From positions 433,967 to 497,966 of the forward strand of contig NW_006768800.1 of the NCBI RefSeq assembly GCF_000204055.1: a stretch of 64,000 nt of DNA, written 5' to 3'. Both the position numbers and the translations under genes were made by a program. The notes below the pieces were generated by a model. The model had not been told where the DNA came from and did no database searches. It saw nothing but the letters and a program-made list of their open reading frames with translations. Positions 46,778 to 56,011 of this stretch are shown here, piece after piece. Every line of letters begins with the position of its first letter. Positions within the stretch are counted from its first letter, which is position 1. This DNA comes from Melampsora larici-populina 98AG31. Lineage: Eukaryota; Basidiomycota; Pucciniomycetes; Pucciniales; Melampsoraceae.

Positions 46778-48485
46778 ATGGAGAACAATCACATCAACCC
46801 AATCTTTCTGGACCGTTCTTCTGAACCAGATTCATTGCCTCATGAAAGTGTGACTACCCGATTGAGAGATGATCAGATTGCTATGGTATGCTGTTTTTGA
46901 ACTTTTCACACTATCACTATTCATGAAGCTCACAGCTTTTTCTTCCTTCAATCTCATTCACAGAGCCCACATCCCAGTGTTGACGCTGAACAAATTGATG
47001 AAGACGATAACGCATACACCTTCTTTTTTGACTGTGAGATGTGGGTTCCTGACAAAAAGGGGAAAGGAGGCTTCACACGAATTGCATGTACTTCAAGTGT
47101 AGTACCTTGGCATGCCACTTGTTTTGATATAGACAGTCTGAAGGCAAAGTGCATGGAGCTTGCCAAAAGCGATGCAACCAAAAAATCCATTGAAAAAGTA
47201 CTTCTTCATTCATCAAACAGCAGGAAGAACCCCGGAGTGTGGACCCTCTACATCAAAAAGTCTTCCAACTTTCCAAAGACATTAGACCGCCGTGTTGAGT
47301 TGAACTTAGACACAGTCCAAACATGGGTTGAAGAAAGTCAGGCCCTCTTTCCTGGTCGAGAGTCTGGTATTTCTTATCTTGTGCCCCATCCGAACAAAGT
47401 CAAAGCTCAAGCTAATGCGGTGAGTTCTACTTCTTGAGCCTTTTGAAATTCAAACCATCTTCTTACAGTTATTTCTTTCAGGCTGCACGTACCGAGGTGA
47501 TTGCTGCCTCAGCTGAGCGCAAGCTAAAACGACAGATCGGCAAAGGAATTGACAAGGATATGTTTGACTCTGAAGAGGTCAGAACATTTGTAACTAACCC
47601 TCTATTTCATTCACTCACATTGCTTTTGTTTGATTTAACTCGGTAGTCTGATTGTGCATCTGAGAATTCTCAAGACTCAGGTGCTGCACTTGAGGCTGCT
47701 TTTTGCCATGAGCTGCTTGACCACCACGTGATGGATGGTGTCCACAACACCAAGTATCCTATTGTCATAGATCCAAAAGACTCCACCCGATACTTTGCTT
47801 TGACACTCGAAAAAGCAGAAGAATGGGCCAAACTCCGAGTGAGTTAGCATCATTTTTACATAACTGGTCACCCACATGCGCTAACTTTTGTTCCCAGCAC
47901 AACGATGATGTTGATATTGATAATCCTCCGGCTCATTTCAAGTACGACTTGGTCAAAAAGCCAGCGAAAGACCCTCGTAAACCAACTGTTGTGCCCCCAG
48001 AAAGCAACAGCACCAATTCTTTCACGCCTGCTGCTATCAAAGATCTTCTTGTTGGTGTTGCAGCAGCTGTTGGGGAAGCAGTTCGGCCACCTCAAAGAAA
48101 TCCAGCGCACAACCACGCCTCGCCAGATCCCACCACACCTCGTGCTTCTCACAAACAAACCGTTTCGCCTGAGCACCCTCCCCCTCTTTCATCTTCACCA
48201 CCCACTGCACATGATCCAGACGAACCAAACGGAATCAACGGATTCCTCAACTTCTGCACTTTCCCAGAAGAAAAAAAGGCAAAAATCCGCAAAGTTTTTG
48301 AAGATACTGATGTTACCGACTATAGATCAATCAATAAAGATGATTTACCTTGAGAAGATTTGATCCAGCAAGGACTTTCCAAGGTCATGATTACTACACT
48401 TTATAACGATGCTCGGAAATATAGGCTCTCAAAGACTAAGAAACGAAATGCAGCTCGACAAGGAAAGAAGTCATTGGTGGCATGA
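46778..48485 (+). pseudogene. Second gene of the Tc1-type element, unknown function, TGA near the end
   Basis: Exons 46778-46885, 46964-47419, 47482-47577, 47647-47838 and 47898-48485 join in frame. TGA at 48351-48353 ends the frame after 435 aa; the same frame then continues open for 43 codons to TGA at 48483-48485. The protein has an acidic N-terminus, FFFDCEMWVPDKKGKGGFTR, a Trp-containing region with TWVEESQALFPG, a Pro/Ser-rich linker, and a C-terminal helical part (FPEEKKAKIRKVFEDTDVTD). The lost tail is very basic (RKYRLSKTKKRN). DDLP then TGA then EDLI suggests an original Trp or Arg codon. I recognise no family. A leader intron is possible, since GTGCTCTAG stands both before GTAGGC (46677) and before the start codon. 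The stop could also be genuine. Confidence 0.7.
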
Positions 48486-49435
48486 AACTCTCCTCTCTGC
48501 ACTGTTTGGATTCCTCACATGTTGCTGATGAACATCTGTTAACAAATGCAATAAATAAATGATGTTGAAGCTTTTAACGAGCTCGCAACTACCATCCTAA
48601 TGTGAGAAAAAGGGCCAGTTGAATGAGATGTATCTTACATTCTTCAACCGGTCCAGTCCCAAGCTCTGCTGAATAACAAAAGAGATTGAATTTCTTATGA
48701 AATATATCCAAAATCTGAGTGAGTTTTCAAGGTAATCAAGATTGTCAGAATCATCGATCAAAACTGACTTTTGTTGAGAAAGATCAAGAAACAATCCAAA
48801 TGTAGGTTTAAGTTGATTTGGTGGTTGATCGATAGTTTGTAAAGCTTCTCGAGTTGGATCTAGATCGATCACTATGATTTCAGTAGGATTCATGGATTGA
48901 AATCTGTTAGAGAAGAAACCTTTCGATGAAGGACTGAGATCTTTGTTTTAAAACGATCACTTATTTGAAGTAGAACCCTTTATTTCTTGTTTAGAATCTG
49001 CCAGGATGTTGTTCTGATGGATTTTCTTTTGATGTTGAGATGGTTGTGGTGTGATATGATGGATTGGTAGTCTTCAAGCTGTCTCTTATGTTATTAAAAA
49101 CAAGTCAATCAAACCCTTTCAGTTTGTCTTTGGTCCTATGAACAAGACGAAAAACAATCACTTTTTTATTGAAGAATTTGATAATCCAATGATCAACTGG
49201 TTTTTCTTGGTTAAAACCAATCAACCTTCCGATGTTCCTATAGAAGAGATTGTGAACAACCTCAGCTCTCTTATGTAATCTAGAGACTGGTTTTTTGGAA
49301 CAAGATTGAAATCATGTGAATCGCTCGGGATCCTATGAAGAGAATTGGAACGATTTCGATCTTCACACAAATCTGATCTATGATTTCTTCTTTCTTATTC
49401 CTATACAATCATGATCTTCTCTATCTACAACTCAT
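48486..49435. other. Spacer between the two genes inside the Tc1-type element
   Basis: No supported gene. A 98-codon minus frame at 48597-48893 has no motif I can name. AT-rich. Confidence 0.4.
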
Positions 49436-50653
49436 CTATTCTACATGATCAAGGTCCTCTTCAAACATCCGATAACCACAATGATAGTACAATTTGTGTG
49501 TCAATTCAGCTGTAAAGGTTTTGTGAGCTGCCTTTCGGATTCGTTCGACTGGATTTGACCTAGTTACTAAAACTTGTGATCTCCGGACATCAAATTTTAA
49601 GACATTGAATCCAAACTCGATGGGGTTCAACTCGGGACAGTATGGTGGTAGATATCGAAGAAGAATACCTAGATTTGATATTGGGCATTGTCAGTAAGTT
49701 GAATGAATCACGATGAAGAGAAAAATGGCAGGAATTGAAACGTCAAAGTGTACCTTTTTCCTTACAGAGATCAGCAATCGATCCACCACAATGAATCGAC
49801 GCGTTGTCAAGGACTAGTACACTATTTGGGGCTGGGAAGCGATTCATGCGGGGAAGCTGTGCAGTAAATTAAGGTCAGGAATTGGTTGAATAATTGAATA
49901 AAAAGGGAACAGACTTACCAAGGTATATTTGAGGAATCTTTCAAATCGCTTTCGATTCACAGGTCCCTCAAGCACGGAAAGAGCGATTAAACCATTGAAA
50001 CTGATGGCCGGGAGCAAAGAATAGCGGCCTTGATGCATCTTGGGAATCTTGCGTGTGGTGCGTATTCCAATTCTGCTTCGCTGATGAGTTCTCAAGAGAT
50101 CTCGACCACAGATAGCGCTCTCATCTACAAGTATTGGGTAAGGGAGAATCAGTACCCATGAATGGTCATGAGAGAAATCTGACTTACCAGTAAATACTAA
50201 GAAGTTTGAGGGGTATCCCATCATATCACGTTCCCATAACAACTTGGGTCGCACAGATTTGCGAACATTACTAACACAAGCCTTCTTCAAGCTGATCATA
50301 AGACGGGACTGGAGCTCGAGATGAACCGTGCTGATTGATGGCATCTTTCCATGGGCATTGTAAAGCTTCTCCTGAATCTCATCCAAAAAAAGTTCTGGCT
50401 GCTCATTAACCAAAACTTCCATGAATTCGCGGTCGGTGTTATTCAAGTGCTGGCGTCGGCCACGTGGTTGGTGGGTGTGTGGATCACGTATGACAGCGCG
50501 GGTGAGGCGGTAGAGCTCGGTCCAACGGGTGAGTGACTGGCGATATATTGATTTGCGAAGTCGCTGTCGGATCAGAGTCCTTGGAAGACCCTTGAGAGAC
50601 CAGGTAACAGCAAGCACTTTCACGTCGGGTGAATACTTCCGGAAACCACCCAT
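49436..50653 (-). CDS. Tc1/mariner-type transposase (DD34E), 335 aa
   Basis: Exons 50653-50188, 50124-49919, 49856-49754 and 49668-49436 join in frame with introns of 63, 62 and 85 nt. The N-terminus MGGFRKYSPDVKVLAVTW with LPRTLIRQRL is a helix-turn-helix region. The catalytic triad is Asp156 (TDESAICGRD, built across the first intron), Asp241 (VLDNASIHCGG) and Glu276 (YCPELNPIEFGF), with 34 residues between the last two. PKMHQGRYSLLPAISFNG is typical of fungal DDE_3 enzymes. No stop or frameshift is visible. The start codon lies 78 bp inside the right inverted repeat. Length fits Tc1-type enzymes. Confidence 0.93.
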
Positions 50654-51127
50654 TGGAGGGGTTGGGTTCAGTGAGGAAAGCGAAGTGGTTGATTCGTATT
50701 TGGAGAATATGAAAAATATTGGCGGTAGCGGGGTGATCAAAAGGCTGGAATGGAAGGGAAGTCGCACCACAGCTGACAGCACCCTAAATTTTTTTTCTCT
50801 CTGCTGCGTTGTGACTGCTGCGGTGAAATCTGGGTCTAATTCTATTTTATTTTTTCTTCGTCTGACCAAGCTTTTTAGCAAAAGTAATAAACTCATCATA
50901 TCAAAACAAAACAAATTCCCATTCCCATTCGTGCCCGATTGACATTTGCATTGGAAAAAACTACCCAAGATTCGTTTATACATGGAATGAGCTAACCTTT
51001 GATAAGCTAACGTATGAAACGTATTAAATCCTTGAAAAAACTTTTGTCCAGTCAGATGTGATTTGATTTGTCTAATGAATCCAACCGATAAAGATCTAAT
51101 GATTTCAGATGAATGAAATAATCCATA

Positions 51128-51599
51128 CAGTTGTTATCACCAAAGCTCTCTGACTGGTTTGGCCGGGGCCGGCCCCGGTCCGACTGGTCAGGGGGCTCCA
51201 ATAACACCTACTTTCACCAAAACAATAAAAAATTTGGGGGTTTTCACCAATTTTGACCAAACTTTTGTATTTTTTGTGGGTTTTTATGCTATAAATCTGA
51301 CTTAACTATGATTTTAAGTACATAGCTAGTTATGTAAAGCCATGAAATCTGCCTGTATTAGGCTTGCATCGGGCTCAAATCAGCCCGCGGTCCGACTGGT
51401 CAGGGTCTTAGATCAATTTCTTTTTGCAAAAGTGGCTGTACAGGTTCATGAGTACCATTTCTTGGTTCCTGTACACCTGAACAGTCCAAAAATGGGCTTT
51501 TCAAGAAATATCATGGCATGAAAAATACCAAAGTACCGGGTCAACTGCCCCAATCATTCTTGCAGGGAGCCAGTCAGAGGGCTTTGGTGATAACAACTG
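51128..51599. mobile_element. TA-flanked MITE, 472 bp
   Basis: The left end CAGTTGTTATCACCAAAGCT is matched inverted at the right end, about 30 bp in all with one mismatch. TA flanks both ends (51126-51127 and 51600-51601). GTCCGACTGGTCAGGG occurs twice inside (about 51178 and 51391). No coding capacity; probably moved by a Tc1/mariner-type transposase. Confidence 0.85.
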
Positions 51600-51631
51600 T
51601 ATGTGAATGGTGAAAGTCCTCCTAAATAATA

Positions 51632-53971
51632 GCCGCGTTCAAACCTGACCCGGTTGACACAAAAACCCGGTTACCCACACAGTGTCCGCCAAAAACGCGC
51701 CGGACGTCCGGTGAGCTTGGCTCTTTGTCAAGTTTGTGTAATTTTTGCGTTTTGCGTGAAAACGCGCCCGCCCTGAACATGTAAAATTGAGCACAGCACA
51801 ATCAGCAAAAGCTTTATGTCTTCGACTGAGGACATCCAGATGGCGCAGCAAATTGAGGCCTGAGGTGCTCAGGGCTAGCTGCGCATCAGTCTCAATTCAG
51901 CTACTCGGATCCTATGTGGTTGCCTTAGACAATTCAAAATAATGTTTATCGTTTCTTCGCCTCCAAAGAGGCGCGAAAGGAGATATGACCCGAGGCTTCC
52001 TAGCATTTCTCAAAATCGGACATCGCCGCACTTTTTGAGTGCTGGAGCGTACACTGTATGTAAGTGCGCAGTTCTCAATTCGGGCCTCTCCTTCCAAGAA
52101 TCATTCGTGTATGATTTGAGGACGTGTATGGAAAAAAGAAATGAACTATGTACAAGAAAAAAAGTGCGCAGTTTTCAATTCGGGGCCTCTCCTTCCAAGA
52201 ACTATTCGTGTATGATTTGAGGATGTGTATGAAAAAAAATGGATCATGTACAAGAAAAAAAACCATAGGACATGACTTTGAAAAAGTAGATGATTTAGAA
52301 CATCAAAAATTATCAGAAGACTCTACTTGCGGGTGATCTTCAATTCTTTTGGTGCAACCAACTGTTTGATAGGAGCCCCAAAAGACTGGACCTTTGTTCT
52401 CATGAAGAACCCAGCCATACTGATATCTGACGGAGGAAGGGGCAGGAAATGTATCTGCCAAAAAAAACGAGCTGGGGAGCTCAACTTGTAGCGCTTACCA
52501 GGTTGTACTGCAAGAAGGGTATGATCAGAAAGCAATCTTTCATTAAGCGTTCAGATTATTGAGAAATATTTGTACCGGTGTCACCATCGTCCATAGATAC
52601 AGAGAAGCGACGTTTCTTAAACGCTAGCGTCAAACTTTGACAAGGATTCCTCAACGTGAGAGCACCGGAAGACGCATTGTTCATATTGGTGTTGCTAAGG
52701 TCAATAGATACGGAGGAGCCCTGGTTGTTGATTGCTAGCGTCAAACTTTGATGAGAAGTCCGCAACGTGAGAGGACCGGAAGACACAGTCTTATTGTGCT
52801 TGTAAGGTGGCACTAAAAACAGAAAAGATTAGACAAACTGTGTTGAGAAGCGCGTAATGGATGAAAGAATTGGATTGAGAGGTGGAATGACCTGTCCTGA
52901 ATGAGCCAGATTGAGGGGATTTAATGGACCTTAAATATGGAAATAATCCATCAACAGTGAACTCGAAAGACATTGGTGACACAGAGTGATTGTCTTGATG
53001 AACGGGAGCAATATTTCACCGTTTGCGAAGTTTTGGGAAGTGTTAAAATAGCCGTGATGTTAAGTTGAAAGACATTGGCGACAGAGTGATTGTCTTGATG
53101 AACCAATGGTCTTGATGAACGGGAGCAAGACTTCACCGGTTGCAAAGTTTTGGGAAGGGTCAAAATAGCCGTGATTCCTAAGCACAAGTACAAGACTCCG
53201 GGATAGCACCTTTGGAGCATACGGTATGAATGGTCAAGGTGGTTTTGATGAAAGGAGCTAAGAGCTGCCAAGAGTCGCCGGTGAAGGAAAGGGATTGATG
53301 GAAGGGCTTTCCTTTTTAAAATTGATGCACGGCAGTTCTCTCAAACTCCCGCGAAGATAACAGCAAATACATACAGCGAATCACGGCTACCAAATAGTAA
53401 CAAACATGCCTGATGGATGAAAGGCAATTCCACTTAATTTTCCACCTCCTCTGGCATACCATCACGATCCTAAAGATCTGGGCCTCCAAGCCCATTCCTG
53501 TTAGATCACTTTACAACAGCTCTGTAGCTTGTGTTGGACTCGGGCTTAGATAAGTGAATTCGCATACGACGGTCCTGGCGGTACAAGTGTACTAGACAAA
53601 TACCGTAAGAGCCAGATAAGAAAGTAGGGCCGCAAGCGCAACAAACAAAAGTGTCTCAACAAGTCAAGCGCGTTCAGCTTAAGCTTGCTTGAGGAATTCA
53701 ACGATGAGCTCACGCTAGACTCCTGAGGAACTCAACGTGGCCACAGGGAGGCTGAGCTAATACGTGATTTTGGGAACAAAGATCTCACAAATTTCACATA
53801 TCTGATGCATACACAGCTCACCAGACGACCGGCGCGTTTTTGGCGGACACTGTGCCAGTTGCTTTTCTGGTGGTAACTTTGTGTATCCATTGACAGTTCT
53901 TGACAGATTCCAGCCAAAAAGTCCACCGGGTCAACTGGGTTTTTTGAAACCGGGTCAGGTTTGAACACGGC
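51632..53971. mobile_element. Non-autonomous TA-flanked element, 2.34 kb, carrying a small gene
   Basis: Left end 51632-51718 and right end about 53817-53971 are inverted relatives. Shared blocks are GTTCAAACCTGACCCGGTT and GTGTCCGCCAAAAACGCGCC; the right copy has an extra stretch between them. TA stands at 51630-51631 and 53972-53973. No transposase is inside. The minus strand holds a three-exon gene for a 167-aa protein. Between that gene and the right end, a segment near 53000-53055 is repeated near 53110-53165 (GGTTGCAAAGTTTTGGGAAG). Confidence 0.82.
52323..52973 (-). CDS. Unrecognised 167-aa protein with internal repeat, inside a transposon
   Basis: Exons 52973-52892, 52812-52576 and 52507-52323 join in frame; the introns are 79 and 68 nt with GTCATT and GTACAA donors and TAG/CAG acceptors. 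The protein begins MSFEFTVDGLFPYL. Residues about 38-106 form two copies of a unit of about 35 residues, with SSGPLTLRTSHQSLTLA and SSGALTLRNPCQSLTLA as the matching parts, each followed by SVSID or SVSMD. The C-terminal part is VQPGKRYKLSSPARFFWQ to KELKITRK. There is no signal peptide, zinc finger or catalytic motif. The repeated beta-strand-like pattern and the clean splicing suggest a real gene. It may be a captured host gene or an element-specific protein. Confidence 0.65.
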
Positions 53972-53973
53972 TA

Positions 53974-54689
53974 ATGTGGTGCATATGAAACGATCTAAAA
54001 ATTTGAAAAAGAAAAGAGAATATGTTACGTCACACACATTGTACAAAGATCAGTGATTGCTTTTCTTTGGGAGCGGGGATTTTTTTTACCCATTTCAATC
54101 ATCCAAATCATTAGTGTTTCTTTCCTTCTTTTGAAACTCGCCTCAATGATTTCTTGATGAGTTTGATCTTTAAGACTTCATGCATAGCTTGAACGTCATT
54201 CTGATGTCCTTTGTGCATCCTTAATCAATTCGATTGATGATGAGCATCAAATCCGAAATTCGTATTTGTTCCACATGCACGTTCTAAAAAACACACACAC
54301 ACAAGTATTCAAACAAAGAAAGGTTTTGCCCAGAACCATTAAAAAGGTAAAACTCAAAGCATTAGAAAATTTATGATCTGTGTATTGTCTTTTGATGAAA
54401 AGAATTGACTAACCTGAAAATGTAATCGATAAGATCTAGCCTCTCTGCAACCTTCGATCCTAGCCAAATTCGCACTCACCTCACGCTTCATCACACTTTC
54501 ATCCGAAAACACAGGTCCAGATCCTAACATTTCAATCTTCTCTTCCCAGGTATTTGTATTCAAATGAGTCGATGGGATTGTAGACGGTTTTGTATTTGGT
54601 GTAATTGAAGATGGAAAGAATTGTCGTTGGTTGGTATGAGGGCGTGTAGGTGAATGTGTGGTGAGATCGTTATGCACCCACAAAAACCA
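53974..54689 (-). other. Region with a possible minus-strand coding remnant
   Basis: A minus frame at about 54410-54640 reads WEEKIEMLGSGPVFSDESVM and VSANLARIEGCREARSYRL, ends at a likely GTTAGT donor near 54412, and may continue in an exon at about 54215-54285. Its upstream part runs into the GC-rich repeat at 54690. I recognise no family. (CA)n lies near 54290-54302. Confidence 0.3.
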
Positions 54690-54985
54690 CAATAACGCGT
54701 GCTCAGAAGCGCTACGGGGCGCTCTGAGGCGCCCTGTTGCTATGCGCTTGTGGTTGCTGTGGCGGTCCATAGCACAGCGAGATACCGCTATAGAGAGCGG
54801 ATCTCAAAACCGCTATATTTGTCTGGGTTTTACCATAGCTATAGTGAAACCCGGGACCCGCTATATGGAAAAAGGCCTAGCGCCGGCGGAGCGCGCGCTG
54901 TGCTACCGCTCCGCTGCCGCTATCTCGGGCGGAGCGCCGGTGGCGTTGGCTGTGGAATCCCATTTGGCGCAGATAGCGATGGGTT
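54690..54985. repeat. GC-rich element built of AGCGCT/CCGCT words (copy 2)
   Basis: Dense in AGCGCTACGG, ACCGCTATAG, CCGCTCCGCTGCCGC and CCGGCGGAGCGCGCGC. Its right part GGAGCGCCGGTGGCGTTGGC is the inverted counterpart of the start of copy 1 at 45461. Confidence 0.6.
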
Positions 54986-56011
54986 ATTTTGCTTCTTCCG
55001 TATAATCAAAAGAGTTGAGCTTGGCTTTATATTGAAGCAGATAGACACAAGGTATGAATTGTAGAGCGGCGGCCTACTCAGTTGAATAGAAAGCTCGATT
55101 GAGAACATATAAAGGTCTACAAATTGATCACAAATGGAATATATATAACTATGGCCAAAAGGCTCCTCATCTGGCATCTCTTGAATAAGAGTTATGTGAA
55201 ATGAAGTGATGTAGAGACTTCAATACTATGCATATCCGGCGGGTTTCGAATCAAACATATCAAAGTGGCCCTCCATGGGTACTTTGATGGGCTTACGTTG
55301 TTGTAACTTTAATATCGGCTCCCTTGAAATATTGCTTCGTTTGAAGGAGGCATCGTCCTTGAGGAACCCTACGATGCCACTAGAATCTATTTCATTTGGA
55401 CCGTGCCTCAAAGCCAAATTCCTTGGAGTGATTACCCTTGATGAAATGCTTCCTGATCGCCAGGCTGAAAGATGATGAAGCGTCAAAGTTTTTCAAAAGT
55501 CGTGGAATCCCGTTATTGCAGCTTGTTCCTCCTCATAACAAACCGGTATGTCCATGGCAAACTTTGCAGCCGTTGCTGCGCTGACCCATGATAAATCCTT
55601 TTCGTTTCGAGTCACCCGCGGACGTATGGGACTGACGGGCCCAGGTGCTTCTCTGGTATGGAAGGCTGTCACAATTTGTCACCTTTTACGAATGTTCACT
55701 ACCAATAAGATTGGCACGGGCGGCAGCATATGAGTCAATCACGGCGGTGGTGCTTCTGTTGAGATCGAATTCCCTGCCATCGAGAAGCTCACAATAATGA
55801 ATCGTTGATGATCAATTGGGGAAGCAATTAGAGAACTTTGATTGTTCCACCCGGAGGTCTACAAAAAGCCTTTCTTCATATCTTGCCCTCCGCATCACCT
55901 GCAACCATCTCATCATTCTTATCGCAATACGCTTCTTTGACTTGTAAACTCCATCCTGTCAGATCCTATCATCATATACGCTTAGCTTATTATCTCGTCT
56001 TTATAATCACC
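54986..56011. other. Intergenic region upstream of the GAF-domain gene
   Basis: A minus frame 55226-55486 of 86 codons (with HGPNEIDSSGIVGFL) and an opposite plus frame occur, but neither shows a family I know. An upstream in-frame ATG at 55838 could extend the GAF gene by 58 codons. The stretch before 56012 is pyrimidine-rich. Confidence 0.35.

Larger units (their letters stand above)
45971..50884. mobile_element. Two-gene Tc1/mariner-type DNA transposon, 4.91 kb
   Basis: The ends 45971-46124 and 50731-50884 are inverted copies over 154 bp with about three mismatches, beginning CTTTTGCTAAAAAGCTTGGT. TA flanks both ends (45969-45970 and 50885-50886). Inside, a DD34E transposase reads left from the right end and a second, unrelated five-exon gene reads right from the left end; they are tail to tail. 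Tc1/mariner elements are usually 1.3-2.5 kb with one gene, so size, long ends and a second gene are unusual. The near-identical ends and open transposase suggest recent or possible activity. Confidence 0.92.

Noticed and set aside
48597..48893. 98-codon minus frame with IIVIDLDPTREA, briefly considered as a Tim50-like fragment
   Set aside because: Similarity is limited to a few residues and does not extend; not reported as a gene.
50529..50942. Plus-strand frame at the right end of the Tc1-type element
   Set aside because: It is the antisense of the transposase start plus the inverted repeat; the same translation appears from the left repeat at 46122.
55226..55486. 86-codon minus frame upstream of the GAF gene as a gene
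   Set aside because: The frame looks reasonable, but no convincing upstream exon or family could be found.
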